Origin: WJLY01 sp964399265
GTDB lineage: Bacteria; Joyebacterota; Joyebacteria; Joyebacterales; Joyebacteraceae
Direction of reading: 5' to 3'
Length of the DNA: 14,281 nt
NCBI GenBank assembly: GCA_964399265.1
Contig: CAYNQF010000068.1
Location: 1-14,281, forward strand
Shown here in pieces: positions 1 to 6,144 of this stretch. A program made the position numbers and the translations under genes. Numbering within the stretch: the first letter of the stretch is position 1; each line of letters opens with the position of its first letter. The notes beneath the pieces are model-generated. The model saw only the letters and a program-made list of their open reading frames with translations, did not search any database and was not told where the DNA came from.

Positions 1-26
1 CCGCGAAGATGCTCGTTCTCCGCTGA
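1..26 (+). CDS. C-terminal end of a secreted protein with FlgD-like tail (partial, 5' end outside window)
   Basis: Reading from base 3, the codons give A-K-M-L-V-L-R followed by TGA at 24-26. This matches the last residues of the two other secreted proteins in this window, which end SKLVLLR (minus strand, stop at 6145) and AKLVVLR (minus strand, stop at 8814). I therefore read it as the end of a third protein with the same FlgD-like/T9SS-like C-terminal Ig domain. A strong hairpin terminator follows at 69-105, which is what one expects after a real gene end. Only seven residues are visible, so nothing can be said about the enzyme or binding domain in front of them. Confidence 0.6.
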
Positions 27-68
27 TCCATGGACACATTCCACGGTGCCCTCCACGCACCGTCCTCG

Positions 69-105
69 GCCGCCGCCCCTCCGAAGGGGCGGCGGCGCCT
101 CTTTT
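69..105 (+). terminator. Rho-independent terminator of the left-edge gene
   Basis: A perfect 12-bp GC-rich stem (69-80 pairs with 85-96) closes a CCGA loop and is followed, after five bases, by a short T run (TTTT, 102-105). It lies 43 bases after the TGA at 24-26. The position and shape fit an intrinsic terminator on the plus strand. Confidence 0.8.
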
Positions 106-279
106 CCGGACGCCTCACAGACGACATTGGACTGTGGTGGCGCTCCCGCCAATACCGCTGGGCTGGCCTTGGGCATGGACTTCCGGCGGGAAGCGGTTCC
201 AGACGGCCAAGGCGGCCCAAGTGGGGTCTCGTCGGAAGACGTGGCCCCGCTTGTACTTGCGGGGCCTGGAAAATCGCGC
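106..279. other. Intergenic stretch, no convincing gene
   Basis: The space between the left-edge gene (stop at 26) and blaI (start at 366) is about 340 bases. Besides the terminator (69-105), the promoter/operator region (280-324) and a hairpin (243-266), I see nothing. Open frames crossing it, for example 30-302 and 46-369, have no ribosome binding site, run through the terminator stem and encode Arg/Gly/Pro-rich sequence typical of spurious frames in GC-rich DNA. Confidence 0.6.
243..266. repeat. Inverted repeat / hairpin upstream of the blaI promoter
   Basis: GGCCCCGC (243-250) is exactly repeated in inverse at 259-266, with the 8-base loop TTGTACTT between them. It ends 13 bases before the putative -35 box of the blaI promoter. 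No T run follows on the plus strand, so it is not a normal terminator. It could be a protein-binding palindrome or a transcript hairpin. Confidence 0.45.
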
Positions 280-308
280 TTGACAATCCGCGACACTCGT
301 AGCAGATT
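280..308 (+). promoter_or_regulatory. Putative sigma-70 promoter for the blaI-M56 operon
   Basis: A perfect -35 box, TTGACA, lies at 280-285. With a 17-base spacer the -10 position falls at 303-308 (CAGATT), which matches the consensus at only 3 of 6 bases. A weak -10 box would suit a regulated promoter. The expected start of transcription is near 315, about 50 bases before the ATG at 366. Confidence 0.5.
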
Positions 309-324
309 AAGTGTGACAAGTGTA
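292..324 (+). promoter_or_regulatory. Pair of putative BlaI/MecI-type operators
   Basis: The known BlaI/MecI operator core is TACA-NN-TGTA. GACAAGTGTA (315-324) differs from it at one position and GACACTCGTA (292-301) at two. The two sites are 23 bp apart, about two helical turns, on the same face of the DNA. The first sits in the promoter spacer and the second at the expected start of transcription, so binding would block RNA polymerase. This fits autorepression by the BlaI-type protein encoded just downstream. The assignment is inference from motif and position. Confidence 0.4.
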
Positions 325-365
325 GCGGACCCCGAGCCGGTGGTTTCCCAAAGGAAGGAACGAGC

Positions 366-755
366 ATGAAAGCACTTCCCAGCCTCTCACGGTTCGAACT
401 CCAGTGTCTCCGTAAGCTCTGGAACCGCAGGGAGGGAACGGTCAGGGACATCCACGGTGATCTCGATGATCCACCCAGCTACTCGACGGTCCGGAAGATC
501 ATGGACAGGCTCGAGGAGAAGGGGGCGATCGAGCGGGCGCGCAAGGACGGGAGGGCCTGGGTCTACCGTTCGAGGGTTTCCCCTCCGGAGATGATTCGGA
601 AGGAGATCAGGCAGTTCCTCGATGTCGCGTTCGACGGGTCGGCCGCGCCTCTAGTGGCGCATCTGGCTCGGATGCGGGAGCTGACGGTCGAGGACCTCCG
701 AGAGATAGAGGAGGTCCTTGCGCAGGGGAGCACGGATTCGGAGGAACCGAAGTGA
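366..755 (+). CDS. blaI: BlaI/MecI/CopY-family transcriptional repressor
   Basis: This 129-residue protein has the length and layout of BlaI/MecI repressors, which bind DNA as dimers and lose activity when a partner membrane protease triggers their cleavage. The N-terminal winged helix covers about residues 6-70. It contains L-x-x-L-W near the start, then S-Y-S-T-V-R-K-I-M-D-R-L-E-E-K-G (38-53), the recognition-helix region typical of the family, and a wing ending W-V-Y. The rest (75-120) is helical and would form the dimer. The ATG at 366 is preceded by a good purine-rich ribosome binding site (353-360). Its stop overlaps the start of the M56 peptidase gene by four bases (GTGA, 752-755), so the two are co-translated. 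Family assignment is firm. The target regulon is unknown beyond probable autoregulation. Confidence 0.9.
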   Translation: MKALPSLSRFELQCLRKLWNRREGTVRDIHGDLDDPPSYSTVRKIMDRLEEKGAIERARKDGRAWVYRSRVSPPEMIRKEIRQFLDVAFDGSAAPLVAHLARMRELTVEDLREIEEVLAQGSTDSEEPK

Positions 756-2260
756 GCGCATTCCTGGACTTCACCGATTCCTGGTGGGTAGCCGTGGCCT
801 CCCACCTGTGGCAAACGACCATCGTGGTCGCCGTGCTCTGGCTTCTGTCACTGGCGCTCAGGCGAGCACCGGCACGTGTGCTTAACGCCCTGTGGTGGGT
901 GGCGCTCGGCAAGCTGGTCCTGCCCTTCTCGCTCATCGCCCCGACGTTGGGACGCGAGCTGGGTCGGCTGGCGGGTGCGCTGGGCAGTGAGTCCGAGCAG
1001 ATGGAGGCCGTGACGGTCTGGCTCCACAGGGCGGCCCCGGTGCTCGATCCGGTCTCGTCTGTTGCGTCTCCCGCACGCGGAACGCTGGGCGCTGTGGGTC
1101 TCGCTCTGGCGGTGGCGTGGCTGGCGGGCGCGTGCTGGTTCCTGGTGGTGTGGTATCGCTCGAGGGACCGTCTGGTCATGAGGGGCGCAATGACCCTGCG
1201 AGATGCGCCCGAGGCCGTGCGTAGACGGGTGGAGAACGCGCTCGAGAGCACGGGACTTCCGTCCGGGGCGGTGCTGGTGACTCGCGAGTCGGTCACGCCG
1301 GCCGTGGTGGGCGTGTTCAGGCGAAGAGTGCTCGTCCCAGTCGATGTCGTCACGCAGCTCGAGCCCCGCGAACTCCGCGCGGTGCTCCTGCACGAGGACG
1401 CTCACAGGCGCCGGTTCGAGCCCCTTCAGATGCTCGTTCAGCGCGCGGCGGTGCTCGCCTTCTACTTCTTCCCGCTGCTGTGGCCGGTTCTGAGAAGGCT
1501 CCGCGAGACGAGCGAGATGGCATGTGATGAAGCGGCTGTTCGCAGAGGCGTCTCCGCCGCTGATTACGCGCGCGCACTGGCGCGGGCGCTGTGCATTGAA
1601 TTGGAGCCCCTCGGACTGGCAGTTGGGCTGGCCTGCGGGAGGTCCACGTTGACGCGCAACCGTTTCGAGCGACTGCGCAGTGAAGGGAGGTTCAGGTTGC
1701 AGAGGTGGCATTGGGCCTGCATCGCGGTGGCAGTACTGGCCGCGGTCGCAACGGCCGTCATAGCTGCCGTCCCGACGGTGGCGACAGCAGGAGAGAGTGC
1801 TGCGATCTCCACGTCGGTGTCCGCGAGTGAGCGTGGGCAGGCGAAGGTTGAGGTCACCGAGGATGCCGACGAGACGGAGGTGGAGACCTACGCAGTAACG
1901 CTCGTGAAGAGCGTGCCTCCGGCGTATCCGGACGATGCTCTGAAGGCCGGCGTCGAGGGCAGGGTCATGCTCGAGCTGGACATCACCCCGGACGGAACCG
2001 TGGGTGAAGTCACGGCGACACAGGAGGTCGAGGGCTATCCCTCGATGACGGAGGCCGCCGTGGAAGCGGCCCGCCAGTGGGTCTTCGAGATCCAGGGCGA
2101 CCTGGACGACGAGGAGAACATCGAGGTACTGGTCCCCATTGAGTTCAGGCTCGACGGCAAGGACACGCAGACCCTCACGGTCACGGTCCAGGACGACGCT
2201 GACGACCCTGGAGACGCGGATGAGCCGGGCGAGCCGGAGGAGGCGGAAGACGCGGATTAG
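752..2260 (+). CDS. BlaR1-like M56 membrane metallopeptidase with C-terminal TonB domain
   Basis: This 502-residue polytopic membrane protein belongs to the M56 family, whose members sense a signal outside the membrane and trigger proteolysis of a BlaI-type repressor inside. Membrane segments lie near residues 22-38, 46-62, 113-135, 231-248 and 320-342. The zinc site is H-E-D-A-H (214-218), and Glu255 in S-E-M-A-C-D-E is the likely third ligand. Beyond the last membrane segment there is no penicillin-binding domain. Instead residues 380-466 form a TonB C-terminal (energy-transducing) domain, with V-P-P-A-Y-P near its start and A-A-R-Q-W-V-F later. An Asp/Glu-rich tail (about 480-502) ends the protein. 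The GTG start at 752 has GGAGGA at 740-745 and overlaps the blaI stop. Probable role: repressor partner, with a signal different from beta-lactams. Confidence 0.88.
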   Translation: MSAFLDFTDSWWVAVASHLWQTTIVVAVLWLLSLALRRAPARVLNALWWVALGKLVLPFSLIAPTLGRELGRLAGALGSESEQMEAVTVWLHRAAPVLDPVSSVASPARGTLGAVGLALAVAWLAGACWFLVVWYRSRDRLVMRGAMTLRDAPEAVRRRVENALESTGLPSGAVLVTRESVTPAVVGVFRRRVLVPVDVVTQLEPRELRAVLLHEDAHRRRFEPLQMLVQRAAVLAFYFFPLLWPVLRRLRETSEMACDEAAVRRGVSAADYARALARALCIELEPLGLAVGLACGRSTLTRNRFERLRSEGRFRLQRWHWACIAVAVLAAVATAVIAAVPTVATAGESAAISTSVSASERGQAKVEVTEDADETEVETYAVTLVKSVPPAYPDDALKAGVEGRVMLELDITPDGTVGEVTATQEVEGYPSMTEAAVEAARQWVFEIQGDLDDEENIEVLVPIEFRLDGKDTQTLTVTVQDDADDPGDADEPGEPEEAEDAD

Positions 2261-2343
2261 CCGCCGGCGCCGGCCGCGGGGTCGCCCTTGAACCCCGGGC
2301 CTGACGCTGCTCCGGAGTCCGGGATGACCGCAGGGTCACGGAC

Positions 2344-2386
2344 GACCCCGGAGAGGCCCCAGGGGGCTCTCTCCGGGGTCTTGTTT
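2344..2386 (+). terminator. Rho-independent terminator after the blaI-M56 operon
   Basis: GACCCCGGAGAG (2344-2355) pairs perfectly with CTCTCCGGGGTC (2369-2380), extended inward by GCC/GGC with one bulged T, and is followed by TTGTTT. It begins 83 bases after the M56 stop codon and separates that operon from the ligase gene. Confidence 0.85.
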
Positions 2387-2387
2387 G

Positions 2388-2396
2388 TGGTATGCT
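2388..2396 (+). promoter_or_regulatory. Possible extended -10 promoter for the ligase-arginase-hydrolase unit
   Basis: TG-G-TATGCT (2388-2396) resembles an extended -10 element (TGn followed by a TATAAT-like hexamer, 4 of 6 matching) directly after the terminator. No good -35 box is seen; the region there is the terminator stem. Transcription would start near 2403, about 42 bases before the favoured CTG start at 2445. Confidence 0.35.
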
Positions 2397-2444
2397 GAGT
2401 GCTGCTGCGGCTGTGGTTTGCAGACCATCGAGGAGGTACCCGTT

Positions 2445-3899
2445 CTGGCCAACTGGTACACCACGGAGGGCGTCTACAACTCCCTTCCGATCCCCCTGCA
2501 GAACGCGTGCGTCGCCTGGCGGGGCTGGCGGATATACCGAGAGCGCTTCGGGCCGCGTTACGAGGAGCTGTCGTCGTTCCTGGAGCGCTCCGAGACGGAG
2601 GACGAAGGGTTCCACAGGGACTACCAGGAATCCCGGCTCCGCGACCTCATCAGGCATGCCTACGAGAACGTGCCGTACTACAGGGACGTGATGGACGAGC
2701 GGCGCCTCAAGCCGTCGGACGTCACGACTCTCGAGGACCTGCCGAAGCTGCCGGTGCTGACGAAGAACGACGTCCGCGCGGCAAGCGACCGGCTCGTCTC
2801 CCGCACCGTGGATCCCGAGAAGCTCCGAGTGGCATGGACGTCCGCGACCATCGAGACACCGCTCCCGATCAAGTGGGACCACTCCGTCGCGCTCGTTAAC
2901 CACGCCAGCTACATGAGGGTGAAGCGGTGGGCCGGAGTGCCGTTCGGTCACCGCTACGCGACGATGCAGGGCACGCCGGTCGTGCCGATACGACAGCGCA
3001 GGCCCCCGTACTGGCGATACAACCCGCACTGGCATCAGGTCTTCTTCTCGCAGCTCCATCTGAGCGACGAGAACATGCACCACTACGTGGAAGAGATGAG
3101 GAGGGCCCGCGTGGAGGCCCTGGAGACATATGCCTCCTGCGCCTACATCATGGCGAGGTACCTCGAAGAGCACGACGAGTACCTTCCGCTCAAGGCGGTC
3201 ATCACGACGGGCGAGCCGCTCTTCCCGGAGGAGCGCAAGCACATGGAGGAGAGGTTCCAGGCCCCCGTCTTCGACGCCTACGGCCAGGCGGAGCGCGTCA
3301 TCTTCTCCTGCGATTGCGAGAGGCATGAGGGACATCACCTCTTTCCGGAGTACGGCATCACCGAGTTCGTAGACGGCGACGGCAACCTGGTGCCGGACGG
3401 GGAGTGCGGACTGGTGTTGGGGACGGGGCTGCACAATTTCGCGATGCCGCTCATCCGGTACGCGTGCGGCGACGTCGCCTCCTCCTCGGACAGAACCTGT
3501 CCCTGCGGCCGCACGCTTCCGATGCTGTCCACGCTCACCAGCCGGGCCGGCGACATACTGGTCACGCCCGACGGACGCATGGTGCCGCCAATCATGGTCA
3601 CTTGGATCGTCAAGTTTCTGGAGGGCGTGCGCGACTGGCAGGTAGTCCAGGAGAGCACGACCGAGCTGCGCGTCCTCGTGGTCCGCGATGAGCCTGTGAC
3701 GAAGGACGAGTTCGAGGGGCTCCACGGCTACGTGTCCCGCAGGCTGGGGCCCGAGGTGAGGATAGGCATAGAACTTGTGACCGAGATACCGCGTGTTGCA
3801 CGGGGCAAGACGCGGCACGTCATCTCAAAGGTGCCGCTTGTGTGGGGCGTTCCCAACCGCTCCACTGGAGACGATGGTGTGGAGGGGTGCGAGGTCTGA
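2445..3899 (+). CDS. CapK/PaaK-like adenylate-forming ligase family protein (probable CTG start)
   Basis: The protein resembles phenylacetate-CoA ligase (PaaK), coenzyme F390 synthetase and CapK proteins, which activate a carboxylic acid with ATP. Numbering from a CTG start (484 residues): the N-terminus V-Y-N-S-L-P-I-P-L-Q-N (10-20) is typical of CapK proteins, Y-G-Q-A-E-R (279-284) is the family's adenylate-binding motif, R-Y-A-C-G-D lies at 338-343, and C-P-C-G-R (352-356) is the usual cysteine pair. The C-terminal R-G-K-T-R (453-457) may hold the usual lysine. The P-loop, normally T-S-G-T-T-G-x-P, is T-S-A-T-I-E-T-P (132-139), which is odd. Start choice: GAGGAGG (2430-2436) sits eight bases before CTG 2445. 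The frame extends back to a TTG at 2385, but that lies in the terminator T run and adds a Cys-rich stretch. TTG 2418 is an alternative. Confidence 0.8.
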   Translation: MANWYTTEGVYNSLPIPLQNACVAWRGWRIYRERFGPRYEELSSFLERSETEDEGFHRDYQESRLRDLIRHAYENVPYYRDVMDERRLKPSDVTTLEDLPKLPVLTKNDVRAASDRLVSRTVDPEKLRVAWTSATIETPLPIKWDHSVALVNHASYMRVKRWAGVPFGHRYATMQGTPVVPIRQRRPPYWRYNPHWHQVFFSQLHLSDENMHHYVEEMRRARVEALETYASCAYIMARYLEEHDEYLPLKAVITTGEPLFPEERKHMEERFQAPVFDAYGQAERVIFSCDCERHEGHHLFPEYGITEFVDGDGNLVPDGECGLVLGTGLHNFAMPLIRYACGDVASSSDRTCPCGRTLPMLSTLTSRAGDILVTPDGRMVPPIMVTWIVKFLEGVRDWQVVQESTTELRVLVVRDEPVTKDEFEGLHGYVSRRLGPEVRIGIELVTEIPRVARGKTRHVISKVPLVWGVPNRSTGDDGVEGCEV

Positions 3900-3932
3900 C
3901 ACGCCCGAAGCAGATCACGACGGGACACGAGC

Positions 3933-4862
3933 GTGCGCGAACTGACCCACCTGCACGTGATCGCAATCAGATACCGGAACGCATCGCCCGCCCCCGGAGA
4001 TGAGAGGGGGACGGACGCGCTCGCGGCATCGGGGGCGTACGCCGCGGCGGGGGTGCCGTTCGACGCGACAGAGCCACGATCGCCCGGCGGGCAGGACGGT
4101 GACGCCCGCGCAACGGGCGACCTCTGCGGCGTCATTGCCGATGACGTTGCGAAGGCCGTGGCGGGAGGCTCGGCGGTTCTTGTTGTCGGGGGCAACTGCT
4201 CACATGCTCCGGGTGTCCTGGGAGGACTCGAACGTGCGTATGGCCCCTCGGCACGCATCGGACTCGTGTGGTTCGACGCCCACGGCGACTTCAACACACC
4301 CGAGACGAGTCCGTCAGGCAGCCTGGGCGGAATGCCAGTGGCCGTCGTCGCCGGCCTCGCGCACGACGAGTGGCGCAGGCGTGCCGGCGTGGACCGGCCG
4401 CTGGCTGGCGGGAGCATTCTGCTGGCCGGGAGCCGCGCGCTCGACAGCGAGGAAGCGCTTCTCATCCGGCGGCACGGCGTCGGCGTGGTCGCACTCGGCG
4501 GGACCGAATTCGAGACTGCAGTGAGCGCGCTTGCTGGCCGCTCCGACGCGCTCTATCTGCACGTCGACGTGGACGTCCTCGACGCTTCCCTGGTGCAGGG
4601 ACACAGATCCGCCGTCGGAGACGGCGCCTCGGTAGACGAGCTGGTGTCGGCCATCGCAGCGGCGATGGAGACGGGCAAGGTCGCCGCACTCGCGGTCGTG
4701 TCGACCTCGATGAGGGAAGCCGCGCCGGGCGCCCGCTCGTCGCGCGCAAGTGAAGGGTATGAGGGCCGCACGATCGTAGAGTCGGCAGCTCGGGCCGTCC
4801 GCGGGGCTCTCGGCGCGTGGCGTTCGAGTGGGCTTCCCGGCGGAGTGGGAGACAAGCCTTGA
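3933..4862 (+). CDS. Arginase/agmatinase-superfamily (ureohydrolase-like) protein with altered active site
   Basis: This 309-residue protein has the arginase fold signatures in order. W-F-D-A-H-G-D-F-N-T-P-E-T-S (113-126) carries metal ligands Asp115, His117 and Asp119, and H-V-D-V-D-V-L-D (210-217) carries Asp212 and Asp214. The first motif, G-G-D-H-S in true arginases, is G-G-N-C-S (86-90), so the usual metal-binding His is Cys89. The S-G-N-x-H-G-M-P segment that binds substrate in arginase is S-G-S-L-G-G-M-P (128-135), so its Asn and His are Ser130 and Gly132. Five of six metal ligands remain. Hydrolysis of a C-N bond is likely, but arginine is doubtful as substrate. GTG 3933 is the first start after the ligase stop, 33 bases away; the ribosome site is weak, and GTG 3957 is possible. 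The stop overlaps the hydrolase start by four bases. Confidence 0.8.
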   Translation: MRELTHLHVIAIRYRNASPAPGDERGTDALAASGAYAAAGVPFDATEPRSPGGQDGDARATGDLCGVIADDVAKAVAGGSAVLVVGGNCSHAPGVLGGLERAYGPSARIGLVWFDAHGDFNTPETSPSGSLGGMPVAVVAGLAHDEWRRRAGVDRPLAGGSILLAGSRALDSEEALLIRRHGVGVVALGGTEFETAVSALAGRSDALYLHVDVDVLDASLVQGHRSAVGDGASVDELVSAIAAAMETGKVAALAVVSTSMREAAPGARSSRASEGYEGRTIVESAARAVRGALGAWRSSGLPGGVGDKP

Positions 4863-5572
4863 ACAGACGTCGTGTCGTGCGTCTCGCGGTGACAGCCGTG
4901 GCTGCTCTTGCCGTCATGGGCCTGTCGTCGCGCCTTCACACCGCCTATCTCTCGGCCCTCGTGCTCGCCGAGTCCGCCACGCCCGAGGTCGACGGGCCGA
5001 TCTCGGAGCGTCTGCCCGACCCGGATGTCGAGAGTGTCTCCTTCGCCTCACCCGACGGGACGATGCTGGCCGACCTCTATCTGCCTCGGGACGGGCACGA
5101 CCGCCATGCCGGGATCGTGCTCAGCCACGGCGTGGCCGCACGGGGCAAGGACGATCCCAGGCTCGTCAACTTCGCGGACGCGCTCGCCAGGGCGGGGTAT
5201 GCCGCCCTCGTTCCCGACTTCGTGAACATGAGGGACTTCAGGGTCCGCCCGTCGGACATCGACGAGCTGGTCGCCTCGTACGAGTATCTGGAGTCGCGGC
5301 CCGACATCGACGCGTCCCGCATCGGCCTGTTCGGGTTCAGCTATGCGGGAGGGCTGTCCGTTCTCGCGGCCTCGGATCCTCGCATCGCGGACCGGGTGCG
5401 CTTCTGTTTCCTGCTGGGCGGTTACTACGACCTCGTGAGCGTCGTCACCTACTACGGCGGAGTGACGGTGGTCGGGGATGATCACCTACATGACGACGGG
5501 GATGTACGAGCGGAACGGTGCGTGGGTCTACCTCGAGCCACGGAACAGCGGCAAGTGGGCCTTCCTCCTTAA
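4859..5572 (+). CDS. Exported alpha/beta hydrolase (dienelactone-hydrolase-like), N-terminal part, frameshifted
   Basis: From TTG 4859 (GGGAG at 4847-4851; TTGA overlaps the previous stop) the protein starts with a basic N-terminus and a hydrophobic segment (about residues 8-24), a signal peptide or membrane anchor. The alpha/beta hydrolase core begins near residue 60. Oxyanion-region V-L-S-H-G lies at 87-91 and the nucleophile elbow G-F-S-Y-A-G at 159-164, with Ser161. Homology-like sequence runs to Gly206 (codon 5474-5476) and then turns into an unrelated 31-residue tail ending at 5572. The rest of the domain, including catalytic Asp and His, continues one frame over at 5478-6068. The break lies at GGGG (5474-5477); dropping one G would restore a single protein of about 402 residues. 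As written, this fragment cannot be a complete hydrolase. Confidence 0.75.
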   Translation: MNRRRVVRLAVTAVAALAVMGLSSRLHTAYLSALVLAESATPEVDGPISERLPDPDVESVSFASPDGTMLADLYLPRDGHDRHAGIVLSHGVAARGKDDPRLVNFADALARAGYAALVPDFVNMRDFRVRPSDIDELVASYEYLESRPDIDASRIGLFGFSYAGGLSVLAASDPRIADRVRFCFLLGGYYDLVSVVTYYGGVTVVGDDHLHDDGDVRAERCVGLPRATEQRQVGLPP

Positions 5573-6068
5573 CAGCTCCGATCTCATAGACGACGACGGC
5601 GACCGCGAGATGGTCGCCGAGATCGCTCGCAGGAAGCTCGACGACCCGAAGGCGGACGTCTCTGACCTCGTCGGGCGGCTGGGCAGTGACGGGAAGACCG
5701 TGTACTCGCTCATGGTCAACACCGACCCCGAGGCCACGCGCGGCCTGGTGGCGGCCCTGAACCCGCGTATACGCGGCTACTTCGACGACCTCACGCTGGC
5801 GGGCCGCATCGACGGACTGCGCTGTCGCCTCATCATCGGACACGGACGCGACGACGACCTCATCCCGTACACGGAGAGCCTCAAGTTGGCCGGCAGCGTG
5901 CCCTACGGGACGCCGGTGCACCTGGCCATACTCGAGTCGTTCCATCACGTGGACCTGGAGCTGGGAGGCGGGAAGGGGTTTGGGGGGCTCGTCGCTTCGG
6001 TGGCCGAGCTGGGCAGGCTCTACTCGATCACGTACGACCTGGTCGCGCAGCGAAGGGTCCGGGGATAG
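5478..6068 (+). CDS. Exported alpha/beta hydrolase, C-terminal part (second half of the frameshifted gene)
   Basis: This 196-residue frame continues the hydrolase that begins at 4859. It supplies the missing end of the fold: I-I-G-H-G-R-D-D-D-L-I-P (119-130 of this fragment) holds the probable catalytic Asp (Asp126), and E-S-F-H-H-V-D-L (153-160) the catalytic His (156 or 157). Its ATG at 5478 has no separate ribosome binding site; the sequence in front is GTCGGGG. It is probably not translated on its own, and the start is simply the first Met after the break. Either the gene is a real pseudogene, the assembly has one extra G, or the ribosome shifts frame here. It ends 76 bases from the convergent GH13 gene. 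Confidence 0.7.
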   Translation: MITYMTTGMYERNGAWVYLEPRNSGKWAFLLNSSDLIDDDGDREMVAEIARRKLDDPKADVSDLVGRLGSDGKTVYSLMVNTDPEATRGLVAALNPRIRGYFDDLTLAGRIDGLRCRLIIGHGRDDDLIPYTESLKLAGSVPYGTPVHLAILESFHHVDLELGGGKGFGGLVASVAELGRLYSITYDLVAQRRVRG

Positions 6069-6083
6069 CCTGGGAGCCCGAGG

Positions 6084-6118
6084 ATCGCTGATCGCAGCGG
6101 GCATAGGCTGCGAGCGAT
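6084..6118. terminator. Hairpin between convergent genes, possible two-way terminator
   Basis: TCGCAGC (6092-6098) pairs with GCTGCGA (6107-6113) around an 8-base loop, and ATCGC (6084-6088) pairs with GCGAT (6114-6118) after a three-base bulge. It is the only clear structure between the hydrolase stop (6068) and the GH13 stop (6145). No T run follows on either strand, so termination would be weak or factor-assisted. Confidence 0.4.
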
Positions 6119-6144
6119 GTGATCGCACACGGGAGCGCCCAGCG

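Noticed and set aside
607..1353. Minus-strand open frame of 248 codons opposite blaI and the M56 gene
   Set aside because: Ser/Thr/Arg/Pro-rich without domains and fully antisense to two recognised genes.
2263..2274. Perfect palindrome GCCGGCGCCGGC after the M56 gene
   Set aside because: It is GC-only and has no loop or T run; the real terminator is at 2344-2386. Likely chance in GC-rich DNA.
2385..2444. Cys-rich N-terminal extension of the ligase from TTG 2385 (A-E-C-C-C-G-C-G)
   Set aside because: The TTG is inside the terminator T run and before the likely promoter, and the conserved N-terminus begins only after 2445.
2181..3818. Long open frame (545 codons) on the minus strand opposite the ligase gene
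   Set aside because: It is antisense to a well-supported family protein, has no recognisable domain and is Arg/His/Val/Pro-rich, as expected for shadow frames in GC-rich DNA.
3728..4465. Minus-strand open frame of 245 codons opposite the arginase-like gene
   Set aside because: Low-complexity Ser/Pro/Arg sequence, antisense to a gene with clear family motifs.
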